Assembly (NCBI GenBank): GCA_902779865.1
Contig: CACZDG010000011.1
Span: forward strand, 1 to 41,509
Direction: 5' to 3'
Length of the DNA stretch: 41,509 nt
From: an uncultured bacterium
Lineage (GTDB): Bacteria > Verrucomicrobiota > Kiritimatiellia > RFP12 > UBA1067
Shown here: in pieces, positions 32,595 to 41,340 of the stretch
How positions within the stretch are numbered: the stretch's first letter is position 1
Layout of the letters: every line of letters begins with the position of its first letter
Position numbers and translations under genes: made by a program
The notes under the pieces: model-generated
The model's database searches: none
What the model was told of the DNA's origin: nothing
What the model saw: only the letters and a program-made list of their open reading frames with translations

Positions 32595-33922
32595 ATTTTG
32601 AGGGTATTGCCGTCGTCTCTGATGACGGACGTAAATTAACGTATCCAGAACTCGCGAATGCTTGTGATAAGTGGGCGAGAAATGTCCCTCGTAGATCGCT
32701 TGTGTTTTTGCTGGTTAAGAATAATCTCAATTCTTTGATCGCGTACGTTGGTGCGCTCCGCAATGGCATTGTGCCACTGATGCTTGATGCCGATATCAAC
32801 CGTGATTCGCTTGATCGGTTTCTTGATGCGTATCGTCCGTTGGCTATTTATAACGGGAAAGAAGACAGTTGGACGAAAGTGAACGAAGACAGTCCGCCGT
32901 TAAATGATGAATTGGCGTTGTTGCTGACAACATCCGGCTCGACAGGATCGCCGAAGCTTGTAAGGCAGTCGTATAAGAACATCGAGGCGAATACGGCGTC
33001 AATTATTGAGTATTTAAAACTTGACGCGACGGAAAAGGCGATTACGACTTTGCCAATGAATTATACATACGGGCTTTCAATAATCAACTCGCATTTGAAT
33101 TGTGGTGCAACGATGTTGATGACGGCTCGGGGTATCATGGAGCGAGAGTTCTGGACATTCTTTAACGAACATGGTGCAACGAGTTTCGGCGGAGTTCCTT
33201 ACACGTATGAGATGCTTGACAGGCTTATGTTCTTCCGGCGCAAGTTGCCGACTCTGCGGACGATGACTCAGGCAGGAGGAAAGATTCTTGTGCCGCTTCA
33301 TGAAAAGTTTGCAAAGTATGCCGCAGAAAATGGCAAGAACTTCGTTGTGATGTATGGTCAGTGCGAAGCTACCGCACGTATGTCCTATCTGCCGCCAGAT
33401 AGGGCGCTCGACAAGATCGGTTCCATGGGGATTGTCATTCCTGGCGGAAAATTCTCATTGATAGATGTGGATGGCAAGGAGATTACTGAGCCGGAGGTGA
33501 CAGGTGAACTGGTCTATAAAGGGGATAACGTAACACTCGGTTATGCTGAAAATGCGGGAGATCTCGCCAAGGGAGATGAGCGCGGTGGGGTGTTGGTGAC
33601 CGGGGATATGGCGAAGTTTGACGAAGATGGGTTTTACTATATCGTTGGTCGTAAGAAGCGTTTTCTAAAGATATTCGGAAATCGTGTCAATCTTGATGAG
33701 ACGGAGCGTCTTATCAAGGCGAATTTCCCAAATCTTGACTGCGCTTGCGGCGGTGTCGATGACAAGATGAAGATATTCGTGACCGATGCGTCATTTTCGC
33801 AACAAATTCGTGATTTTGTGGTGGATAAAACACATCTCAATTTCACGGCATTTGAACTTGTCGTGATTCCTGTGATCCCCAAAAACGACAGCGGCAAAAC
33901 GCTTTATTCGGAACTCCACTGA
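32582..33922 (+). CDS. AMP-forming acyl-activating enzyme, ANL superfamily (446 aa)
   Basis: All core adenylation motifs are visible: the P-loop-like TTSGSTGSPK (near 115-125), GQCEATARMS, TGDMAKFDEDG, the hinge GRKKRFLKIFGNRVNLDE and the C-terminal catalytic Lys439 in NDSGKTL. The enzyme should adenylate a carboxylic acid and pass it to CoA or to phosphopantetheine on one of the two ACPs encoded nearby. It is shorter than typical acyl-CoA ligases, with a small N-terminal part. It may load a hydroxy acid or fatty acid starter for the locus. AAGGAG at 32570-32575 supports ATG 32582 inside the end of the acyltransferase gene; the upstream in-frame ATG at 32534 is rejected. Confidence 0.88.
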   Translation: MYRLDFEGIAVVSDDGRKLTYPELANACDKWARNVPRRSLVFLLVKNNLNSLIAYVGALRNGIVPLMLDADINRDSLDRFLDAYRPLAIYNGKEDSWTKVNEDSPPLNDELALLLTTSGSTGSPKLVRQSYKNIEANTASIIEYLKLDATEKAITTLPMNYTYGLSIINSHLNCGATMLMTARGIMEREFWTFFNEHGATSFGGVPYTYEMLDRLMFFRRKLPTLRTMTQAGGKILVPLHEKFAKYAAENGKNFVVMYGQCEATARMSYLPPDRALDKIGSMGIVIPGGKFSLIDVDGKEITEPEVTGELVYKGDNVTLGYAENAGDLAKGDERGGVLVTGDMAKFDEDGFYYIVGRKKRFLKIFGNRVNLDETERLIKANFPNLDCACGGVDDKMKIFVTDASFSQQIRDFVVDKTHLNFTAFELVVIPVIPKNDSGKTLYSELH

Positions 33923-33934
33923 GAGATATCCATT

Positions 33935-36900
33935 ATGCGAATACTTCACCTCATAAGTGACCCTACTGCCGTGGTGCGTCTTTCACGTGCCTGTGACGGA
34001 ATGCATGGGTTTGACAATGCATACGTTCTGTTGTGGCCATCCCTCTATCATGTGTCAGAGTGTGTAAAGACTGAGGGGCGGGTGAGGATTGTGATCCCTG
34101 GTTCTGCAGAGTATCGTTCTCTTTTGCGTGCGCCTGCCGATTTGATATGGGTTCATGGGGCATACGAGCGTGCAATTCGTTTCGTACTGGCGTACAAAGG
34201 TGATGCTAGAATCGCTTGGAGTGCGCTAGGTTCCGATTATGTTGAGTATATTGGGGCTGAAAAACGGAGGATAAAGCCTAGAATCGCGGCTTTATTCGCA
34301 CGCCATAAGCTTGCGTGGTTGTTGCCGTCGGAGCATTTGAGATTTTTTCGCCGAGTAGATTTCTTTTCGGTGAGAAATAGGCGCGACAAGGTCGCATTGA
34401 GACGAATCCTTCCTGCTACCGTCCGTCGCGTGCCATTTTTCTATGATTCCGTGTATGTTAACGAACATGAGGTAAATTTTATAGCAAAAATATTGGACCC
34501 ATGGACTGGTGCCAAGGCGTTGGGTGGGGCAGGAATAATCCGTTTTGATGCCAATGGTGGTGTCGGGACGATGCCGGATATCTATTGTGAAGATGCTGCA
34601 GTACCGCGTTTGCCGGCCAATGCATTTGTACGTGATGGCTATACGTTCGCTGGATGGTCGTTGTTTCGTACAGGGACTGTCATGTGGGGTGACCGTATGG
34701 TTGCTTCGGGCATGCCTTTCGTCAATGGTACGGCTAGATTGTATGCGTGTTGGACAGGTTTTAGGTGTGCTGTTAGGTTTCATGCCAATGGTGGGGTCGG
34801 AACAATACCAGTTTTTTATTTTGTGTATGGTACGCCAACTCCATTACCGGCTAACACTTTTGCCAGGACAGGATTCATATTCAAGGGGTGGTCGCAGATG
34901 GCCAATGGTAAAGTTCAATGGGAAGATAGGGCTTCTATATGTAATCCTGCAGCCCCCAAAAGAAGTGCCGATCTATTTGCCATTTGGTCGAATGAGCTAC
35001 CTGATGGGGCAATGCTTCCTACAGGATGCTATGGTGTGCGCTTCCACAAAAATGATGGTACGGAGCAGGCTGTGGTATATTGTTTCAAGTATAAAGCAGC
35101 TTCAAATATCCCGACTTTGTCCAAGCTGGGGTGGGAGGTTTCTAAGTGTGATTTTCTAGGATGGTCACTCTCTTTGGCTGGTGGTAAAATCGTGTATCAA
35201 GATGGAGATCGAATTTATGCACCAGTGCGGGCTGGCCAGATTATGGATCTGTATGCGATTAGGTGTTTGTCAAATGGTTGTACAGATGAACATGTTGTCA
35301 AGGTCAATTTTGATACTAATGGGGGCAGTGGGGTAATGAAGCCTCTTACGATTGCGGCATGGAAATCCGCAACATTGCCTAAATGCCTTTTTGAGAGACG
35401 ATTCTTTGCTGATTCGTACACGTTTAACGGATGGTCTTTGACTTCTGATGGGAAACCGTTGTGGCACGATGGTGACGAGGTCGTTCTGCCGCCAATAAAA
35501 AGTGGGGAGATTGTTTTCTATGCAACATGGGCGGGTTTCCCTTGTAAGATTATTTTTGATAGAAATGGTGGAATTGGGTTCATGGACGATTTGGAGTTTG
35601 TTTATGGCAAAGCGATGAGACTACCGATGTGTTCTTATACGAAGCAGTTATATGTTTTTGATGGGTGGGCAACTTCGCCTCAGGCAGAAGTAATATGGAA
35701 AGATGGTGGTTGGATCAAGGAACCGCCATTTCGTGAAGGGAAAATTATTCTTTTTGCTAAATGGCGTGGTGCACCTGTGAAAGTTACGTTTGATGCTAAT
35801 GGCGGTGTGGGACAGATGGATGATTTTATCTTTGACTATAATCCCAACATAAAACTTCCTAAAGCGGTCTTTTCTAAGCCGTTGAAAGTTTGTGCTGGAT
35901 GGTCGTATTCACCACGAGGTCCAATAGTAATATCAAATGGTGGGATTATTGGCAATGCTCCGTTCAAACGCAACACTTTGACTTTGTATGCTCAATGGCG
36001 AAATCGAACCGAGGAATTGGGCAGAAATGGTAGGGTTAATAATAAAATCGCAGCCAAAGGGCGTTTAAAAGAAAGAGTTCGCATATTGCACATCGTTGGA
36101 GCTAGGTTGTTTGTAGATGGCATAATAACTACTTTTGAAAGTTTTCCAGAAATAAACAACCATTATATACTTGTGACTGGAGAGACGTTATATTCACCTG
36201 AGGGGATTCGGCAGCGAAATCACCTTGAAGTTGTGCATAGACATAGTTCAAGGCATAAAGAGATATTGAGTACGAGATATGACGTAGTATGGGTGCATGG
36301 AGCAGCTCAGGATCAGATTCGTTATTGTTTGGAATGTAGGCATAATCCCATTGTTGTATGGAGTGTTTGGGGATTTGATTACGTTGATTATGTAAAGAAT
36401 TGGCTTTATGGGCCAAGGACGACTTTGCAGTGGGCAATTCACGAACCTTTCAGGATTGTTTTTAAGCGTTTGGCTCTTTGGATTATTGACTTACTAGGTA
36501 TTAGCAGGCTCTCAAATTCGGAGCATGGTAGATTCTTCCGTAAGGTAGATTTCTTTTCAGTTGTCTTGCCAGAGGAAGAGCAAATTGTACGTAGGCTCAT
36601 TGGCGAAAAACCACGTAGGATATTTTTCGCGTATCTCCAGAATTTTAGAGAATCAGATACTGTTTACAAACCTGTCGACCTCTCCAGCAAGGGGGTTTGG
36701 GTTGGAAATTCTGCCACTCTCACCAACAATTACTGGGATGTTTTTCCGTTGATAGCCAAAACACCAGATCGTGAGGTTGTTGCATCTTTGGTGTATGGAA
36801 CTGACGGACGAACTCGTGGACCGTATGCTGAACCTATAGAGAATTTTGGGCGGCGGATTTTTGGTGATCGTTTCACATCAATCTCTACGTTTCTACCATT

Positions 36901-37246
36901 GTCTGAATATGTAGCGTTGATGGATCGTTGTTCGGCTTTTGTCTTTGGACATCGTCGTCAGCAGTCCATAGGGAACATTTTGTTGGCGTTGCGCCGTGGA
37001 GGATGCGTATTTCTTGATCGTCGTAATCCCGCTTATGCTTTTTGTTTGCGACGGAAGTTCAAAGTGTACACGTTGGAGGACCTTAACAGGGGAATTGATA
37101 CTGTGACTTCTGAGTTTCGACCATTTCAACGTGAGAATATGAAACGAGCGGCATCCTATACAACCGTTAAAGAAACGCTTGCAAAGATACATAAGTCTAT
37201 ACGTCGAGTGCAGAATGAGTGTGAGTTGCGGCGTAAGGAAGTATGA
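33935..37246 (+). CDS. GT56-like glycosyltransferase with six internal InlB-type repeats (1,103 aa)
   Basis: Three parts can be read. Residues 1-190 resemble the N-terminal lobe of a Fuc4NAc transferase (MRILHLI, IWVHGAYERAIRF, ALGSDYVEY, RFFRRVDFFSV). Residues 201-690 are six InlB-B/Flg_new repeats of about 75-90 residues (FDANGG...GW...LYAxW). Residues 715-1103 are a full GT56-type transferase (VRILHIV, VWVHGAAQDQIRY, WGFDYVDY, RFFRKVDFFSV, then GNS at 924-926 with a TNNY, and RRQQSIGN at 1007-1014), about the length of WecF alone. The first part repeats the N-lobe of the third but lacks the donor-binding lobe. No signal peptide or membrane helix is evident, so a cytoplasmic or membrane-face enzyme is likely, transferring a 4-amino-dideoxyhexose to a lipid-linked acceptor. 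This layout is not one I know. Confidence 0.8.
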   Translation: MRILHLISDPTAVVRLSRACDGMHGFDNAYVLLWPSLYHVSECVKTEGRVRIVIPGSAEYRSLLRAPADLIWVHGAYERAIRFVLAYKGDARIAWSALGSDYVEYIGAEKRRIKPRIAALFARHKLAWLLPSEHLRFFRRVDFFSVRNRRDKVALRRILPATVRRVPFFYDSVYVNEHEVNFIAKILDPWTGAKALGGAGIIRFDANGGVGTMPDIYCEDAAVPRLPANAFVRDGYTFAGWSLFRTGTVMWGDRMVASGMPFVNGTARLYACWTGFRCAVRFHANGGVGTIPVFYFVYGTPTPLPANTFARTGFIFKGWSQMANGKVQWEDRASICNPAAPKRSADLFAIWSNELPDGAMLPTGCYGVRFHKNDGTEQAVVYCFKYKAASNIPTLSKLGWEVSKCDFLGWSLSLAGGKIVYQDGDRIYAPVRAGQIMDLYAIRCLSNGCTDEHVVKVNFDTNGGSGVMKPLTIAAWKSATLPKCLFERRFFADSYTFNGWSLTSDGKPLWHDGDEVVLPPIKSGEIVFYATWAGFPCKIIFDRNGGIGFMDDLEFVYGKAMRLPMCSYTKQLYVFDGWATSPQAEVIWKDGGWIKEPPFREGKIILFAKWRGAPVKVTFDANGGVGQMDDFIFDYNPNIKLPKAVFSKPLKVCAGWSYSPRGPIVISNGGIIGNAPFKRNTLTLYAQWRNRTEELGRNGRVNNKIAAKGRLKERVRILHIVGARLFVDGIITTFESFPEINNHYILVTGETLYSPEGIRQRNHLEVVHRHSSRHKEILSTRYDVVWVHGAAQDQIRYCLECRHNPIVVWSVWGFDYVDYVKNWLYGPRTTLQWAIHEPFRIVFKRLALWIIDLLGISRLSNSEHGRFFRKVDFFSVVLPEEEQIVRRLIGEKPRRIFFAYLQNFRESDTVYKPVDLSSKGVWVGNSATLTNNYWDVFPLIAKTPDREVVASLVYGTDGRTRGPYAEPIENFGRRIFGDRFTSISTFLPLSEYVALMDRCSAFVFGHRRQQSIGNILLALRRGGCVFLDRRNPAYAFCLRRKFKVYTLEDLNRGIDTVTSEFRPFQRENMKRAASYTTVKETLAKIHKSIRRVQNECELRRKEV
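34535..36004 (+). repeat. array of six InlB-B-type protein repeats
   Basis: Repeats begin at about residues 201, 277, 355, 444, 534 and 612 of the enzyme. Repeats 1, 2, 5 and 6 share ANGG or RNGG starts. Repeat 3 is a distinct subtype (GCYGVRF, KNDG, FKY, GWE, YQDGD, DLYAI) that also opens the next gene. DNA of the repeats is well diverged, so the array is old. Confidence 0.8.
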
Positions 37247-37248
37247 CA

Positions 37249-38346
37249 ATGGGTGATATTGAACTTACGAATGGCTTCTACGGTATTCGGTTTAACAGTA
37301 ATGACGGGCGTAATCTAGTTAAGATTGTTAGGTTTAAGTATGGTGTCCATACGGCATTACCTACTATTGTTGATGATTTCGGTTGGGAGCGTAGTGGGTA
37401 TGTTTTCGTTGGTTGGTCAGTGGCGAAACAGGGTGTGATTGCATATCGTGATGGGTCGCTGGCTTGTAGAGGTACTGTGCCAGGTAGGATATTTGATGTG
37501 TATGCCATCTGGAATCCAGATGACCCGTCTTACAAACCCCTTGTGAATTATTCGCATATTTCTCCCTATTGGGCTGAGCCGATTTATAAGGTAGAGGGAA
37601 TGAAGTATGTCGGAACCGAAGTGCAGGAGCTTTGTCTTGGCTCTTCGCACGCGCATTATGGGTATTATGCAGAAGATAACTGTTATAATCTTGGCGACCC
37701 GTCTTGTGATGCGTATTATTCATTTGAGATTCTTAAATACTGGGTGCCAAAGTTGACGAAACTTAGACGAATAGTGTATTTTTACGATATATTCACACCT
37801 GGTAATGTCATTGATCGTGGTAGTGAGGGTTTTAGACGCATATGTTGGCTTCATTTCTATAGAATGTGCCCTCAGCTTGCGGACTGTCGACAGGATACGA
37901 CAATTTTGGAGTCATACACCGATTGTGAAGAAGTTTTTTATCGTAGTGTTGATATGCACATGGCTACGGTTCCCATTGGGTATCGTGGCAACGCGATTAA
38001 GAGAAAGCCCATGCCGAACGTTGACCTTGCTAAGCGAGTGGCAATGCACCTTAAGCTTAATCAAGGTGATTGCGATAGGTACGTAAGCGAAATGATAGAT
38101 TATTGTCGTGATCGGAAGTTGGAGCTGATTATTGTTGTACCGCCGCTTCGATCCGATTATGTTCGGGAACTCCCACAGGGATTCAAATTACAGCCTCCGC
38201 AAGGGGCGCGGATAATCAATTACATGGATTCCGGGTTATTCGTCGATGATGATTTCATCGATTGCGATCATCTTACCGAAGACGGAGCAAAGAAGCTTAC
38301 AAGACTATTGCACGAGGAGGTTGGGGAGGTGCGGCCTAATGCCTGA
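37249..38346 (+). CDS. SGNH-hydrolase-like protein with an N-terminal InlB-type repeat (365 aa)
   Basis: Residues 1-90 form one InlB-type repeat (GFYGIRF, NDG, FKYG, GWERSGYVFVGWS, DVYAIW). From about 120 on the protein looks like an SGNH/GDSL-type domain: G131-S-S-H134 as the possible nucleophile motif, LIIVVPPLRSDY near 290-305, and D338-C-D-H341 followed by LTEDGAKKL as the Asp-His motif. Similar proteins occur in glycan loci and may add or remove acyl groups. No signal peptide. AAGGAAG at 37235-37241 is one base from ATG 37243 but seven from ATG 37249, so the latter is preferred. It lies next to the GT56-repeat gene, and overlaps the GT2 gene by eight bases. Confidence 0.7.
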   Translation: MGDIELTNGFYGIRFNSNDGRNLVKIVRFKYGVHTALPTIVDDFGWERSGYVFVGWSVAKQGVIAYRDGSLACRGTVPGRIFDVYAIWNPDDPSYKPLVNYSHISPYWAEPIYKVEGMKYVGTEVQELCLGSSHAHYGYYAEDNCYNLGDPSCDAYYSFEILKYWVPKLTKLRRIVYFYDIFTPGNVIDRGSEGFRRICWLHFYRMCPQLADCRQDTTILESYTDCEEVFYRSVDMHMATVPIGYRGNAIKRKPMPNVDLAKRVAMHLKLNQGDCDRYVSEMIDYCRDRKLELIIVVPPLRSDYVRELPQGFKLQPPQGARIINYMDSGLFVDDDFIDCDHLTEDGAKKLTRLLHEEVGEVRPNA

Positions 38347-39370
38347 AGCTCCCTTGGTCTCAGTTGCGATGCTGGCTTTTCAGCACGAGCGTTTTATTGC
38401 GCAGGCGATTGAGGGTGTATTGTCGCAACAGACGCGATTTCGCTATGAGCTGATTATTGGGGAGGATGGTTCGTCAGATGCGACACTCGCTATTTGTCGC
38501 ATGTATGAAAAACAACATTCGGATTGCGTTATTGTAATCTCAACCGGTGAGAGGATTTCAACCGCAGTGGAGTCACGGAATTTTCTTCGCACATGCTTGC
38601 GGTGTCGAGGTAAGTACGTGGCGTTTTGCGAAGGGGACGATTACTGGACGGATCCTCTTAAATTGCAGAAGCAGGTTGACTACATGGAGTCGCATCCAGA
38701 CTGCACCATTTCTTTCCACCCTGTTCTTGAGCGCTGGGAAGACGGTGGTGGTGTGGATGGTGAAAGTCCCGCCAATTGGCGGCGGTTCTTCGTTAAACCC
38801 CCTTCGTTTGATGAGCTTCTTCATGGTAACTTCATACGAACTTGCAGCGTGATGTACCGCTGGAATCCTGACGGGAAGCTGTTTCTTGAATTCCCGCTGA
38901 AAGAGCTCCCGGGGGACTGGATACTTCACTTAATGCATGCACGGAATGGGGTGATTGGTTTTCTTCCCGAGGTCATGGCGGTATATCGCAGGCATATTGG
39001 TAGTTTGTGGTCGCGTAATTGGGAATCAGAAGAATGGTTTAGAAAGTTTGGGTATAGGGTAGCCCTTTTTTATAGGCGGTTGGAACGCGATTATGGTGTG
39101 GACCGCCATGTTGAAATTCGGCGATTGGTACTGGCATCTCTTGCCGTGGCACCGCAAAAAGAAGAACTGCTCGCCATAATGCGTCCATCTGCTCTATGGG
39201 TTCGATGCGCTTGGCTACTTGCGTTTTGCTATGGCGTTGCAGGTTCGCTTGCGCCCAAACGTTTTCGTGATGGGATCCGTCGTAGGCATTTCACATGGTC
39301 GCTTATCGATAGATGTGGGAAAGACATAGTGAAACATCTTTCTACAGTATCGCCATCCGTGGCGCTGTAA
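38339..39370 (+). CDS. GT2 family glycosyltransferase (343 aa)
   Basis: A GT-A fold transferase. LVSVAMLAFQHERFIAQAI begins the Rossmann-like part, GEDGSSD (41-47) is the nucleotide-site loop, and EGDDYW (98-103) holds the metal-binding DxD-type acids, followed by DPLKLQKQVDYM. It should add a sugar from an NDP donor to the growing glycan on the cytoplasmic side. GGAGG at 38325-38329 supports ATG 38339, inside the end of the SGNH gene; the upstream ATG at 38246 is rejected. It is the last gene of the long operon; the promoter of the next gene follows after ten bases. Confidence 0.9.
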   Translation: MPEAPLVSVAMLAFQHERFIAQAIEGVLSQQTRFRYELIIGEDGSSDATLAICRMYEKQHSDCVIVISTGERISTAVESRNFLRTCLRCRGKYVAFCEGDDYWTDPLKLQKQVDYMESHPDCTISFHPVLERWEDGGGVDGESPANWRRFFVKPPSFDELLHGNFIRTCSVMYRWNPDGKLFLEFPLKELPGDWILHLMHARNGVIGFLPEVMAVYRRHIGSLWSRNWESEEWFRKFGYRVALFYRRLERDYGVDRHVEIRRLVLASLAVAPQKEELLAIMRPSALWVRCAWLLAFCYGVAGSLAPKRFRDGIRRRHFTWSLIDRCGKDIVKHLSTVSPSVAL

Positions 39371-39380
39371 GTTAATCCAA

Positions 39381-39410
39381 TTCAACTTCAACCCATGATT
39401 GTGGTATAAT
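39381..39410 (+). promoter_or_regulatory. promoter of the fixC-fixX fusion gene
   Basis: A consensus TATAAT at 39405-39410 is preceded by TGG (extended -10) and by TTCAAC at 39381-39386, 18 bases away. The predicted leader is about 14 bases, just enough for the AAGGAG ribosome site at 39418-39423. Confidence 0.65.
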
Positions 39411-39430
39411 ATTCCGCAAGGAGATCAAAG

Positions 39431-41281
39431 ATGATTGAACGACAGGAGATGCAGGCGGACATCGTGGTGACTGGTTTCGGTCCTGCGGCCGCTGGCTTTT
39501 TGACGACGCTCGCGCCCGAACTCGCGAAGACGAAGGAGGATGGCACGCCGCTTTACGAGTCGAAGGCGATGCCGGGGTGTCCGTTGCAGGTTATGTGCTA
39601 CGAACGCGCGGACGACACGGGTTTCGGCGTGTCGGGCGTGGTGACGAAGGCGGAGGCGATCCGCGAATCGTTCCCCGATTTCGCGAAGGAGGTGCCGAAC
39701 GCCGTGGAGGTGAAGGCGGAGAAGACCGTGTACCTCTTCGACCATCTGGGCTGCTCGAAGCGGTCGTTCAGCACGAAGTTCGTCGATTGCTGTTTCAAGG
39801 CCGGGTTCTTCATGAAGGGCAAGGAGTGGAAAGCGCGCGAGCTGCCGTTCACGCCGCCGTTCATGGATAAGCGCGGTGGCGTGGTGATGGGCGTGGGCGC
39901 GTTCACCGGCTGGGCCGCGCAGAAGGTGATGGAATCCGGCATGGCGCAGATCTGGCCGGGTTCACCCGTGGCGGGTCCGCTCTTCGACGGCGACCGCGTG
40001 GTGGGCGTGCGTCTTGTTGATCAGGGCGTGGAGAAGGATGGCACTCCCGTGGAGGGCGCGTACATGCCCGGCATGGATGTGAAGGCCGCACTCACCGTGG
40101 TGGCCGATGGCCCCGTCGGTGCCATCGGTCGCGCACTTGACGAGAAGTTCGGGCTGCCCCCTGGACACCACCAGTACGACTGGGGCGTGGGCATGAAGGC
40201 CGTGGTGAAGCTTCCGGACGACTGCGAACTGGAGCCTGGCACGATCATCCACACGATAGGCTTCCCCGAACCGGAGATCTTCGGTTTCTTCTACGTGATG
40301 GCGGACAAAACCGCCTCCCTTGGCGTCTTCGTCGCGCCGTGGCAGGACACGCCCGTGCGCACGACCTATCGCTACCTCCAGCACTGGATGCAGCATCCGT
40401 ACCTGTGGCGTCACCTCAAGGGAGCGAAGCTCCTCAGCTGGGGTGCGAAGTCGATCCAGGAGAGCGGACAGGAAGGCGAGCCGTTCCTTTGCGGCGACGG
40501 CTACGCGCGCATCGGCGAAGGCTCCGGCACGACCGACGTGCTCGCGAACGCGGGAGTCGATGAGGCGTGGGCCTCGGGTGTGATGCTTGCGAAGGCCGTG
40601 TTGAAGTTACTCGCTGAAGGTAAGGACTTCACGAAGGAGAACTTGGAAGCAACCTACGTGGCCGACCGACGCGCCTCAAAACTTGACAAGCGCCTAAAGA
40701 AAGCGGCTGGTGCACGCAACGGGTTCAACAAGAGCTTCTTCTGGGGCATGTTTGGCGAAGGGCTGCGCGGCATGCTCGGTATCGCGCTACCGTTCAAGAG
40801 CCGTCCGGGCGCAGTGCGTACGCCGGAACTGAAGGATGCGCTCAAGGGCCGCAAGTATGACGCCGAGAAACTGAAGGTGGGCATCGAGGCAGCGGAGAAA
40901 GCACGCAAGCCAATCCACGACGCGGTGATGGACGCTTGCGGCTGGCCGGCGATTCCATACGATGGCGAACTGCTCATGCAGCACCAGGATGCGCTGCTAC
41001 TTGGCGGCAAGGTACAGGCTGCGCCGGGTTTCGCAGACCACGTGCGCTTCGCCGATCCAGCGCTTTGCAAGGCGTGTACAAAGCATACGTGCTGGGAAAT
41101 ATGCTCTGCGCAGGCCATTATGCCGCCTGAAGAACCTGGCGATGTTCCGAAGTTCGACAGGGAGAAATGTGTCCACTGTGGAGCGTGCATTTGGAACTGT
41201 GCGATGCTCCAATCTGGTTCTGACAAGGGCAACATCCTCTTTACGGCTGGATCTGGCGGTCTCCATTCCAACGAAAACTGA
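39431..41281 (+). CDS. electron-transfer flavoprotein-quinone oxidoreductase-like, FixC-FixX fusion (616 aa)
   Basis: The N-terminus has an FAD-binding GFGPAAAG (15-22). The middle matches FixC/ETF-QO-like dehydrogenases, with a flavin-contacting GDGYARIGEGSGTTD segment near 355. The C-terminal 75 residues are a ferredoxin-like domain of FixX type: C546-x2-C549-x3-C553-x3-C557 and C580-x2-C583-x2-C586-x3-C590. In nitrogen fixers FixC and FixX are separate; in ETF-QO they are joined, as here. The enzyme should pass electrons between an electron-transfer flavoprotein or another donor and the quinone pool at the membrane. AAGGAG precedes ATG 39431. Codon use is GC-rich, unlike the locus just upstream, so the glycan locus ends here. 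The exact partner is unknown. Confidence 0.85.
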   Translation: MIERQEMQADIVVTGFGPAAAGFLTTLAPELAKTKEDGTPLYESKAMPGCPLQVMCYERADDTGFGVSGVVTKAEAIRESFPDFAKEVPNAVEVKAEKTVYLFDHLGCSKRSFSTKFVDCCFKAGFFMKGKEWKARELPFTPPFMDKRGGVVMGVGAFTGWAAQKVMESGMAQIWPGSPVAGPLFDGDRVVGVRLVDQGVEKDGTPVEGAYMPGMDVKAALTVVADGPVGAIGRALDEKFGLPPGHHQYDWGVGMKAVVKLPDDCELEPGTIIHTIGFPEPEIFGFFYVMADKTASLGVFVAPWQDTPVRTTYRYLQHWMQHPYLWRHLKGAKLLSWGAKSIQESGQEGEPFLCGDGYARIGEGSGTTDVLANAGVDEAWASGVMLAKAVLKLLAEGKDFTKENLEATYVADRRASKLDKRLKKAAGARNGFNKSFFWGMFGEGLRGMLGIALPFKSRPGAVRTPELKDALKGRKYDAEKLKVGIEAAEKARKPIHDAVMDACGWPAIPYDGELLMQHQDALLLGGKVQAAPGFADHVRFADPALCKACTKHTCWEICSAQAIMPPEEPGDVPKFDREKCVHCGACIWNCAMLQSGSDKGNILFTAGSGGLHSNEN

Positions 41282-41308
41282 TGTGACATGGGTTTTTTTT
41301 GCAGTTAA

Positions 41309-41330
41309 AAACTTTTTTTTAAAAAAGTTT
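41309..41330 (+). terminator. A/T palindrome after the fixC-fixX gene (possible terminator)
   Basis: AAACTTTTTT at 41309-41318 is followed directly by its reverse complement AAAAAAGTTT at 41321-41330. A T8 run precedes it at 41293-41300. The stem is long but made almost only of A-T pairs, so termination is uncertain. Confidence 0.35.
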
Positions 41331-41340
41331 AAAAACCCTC

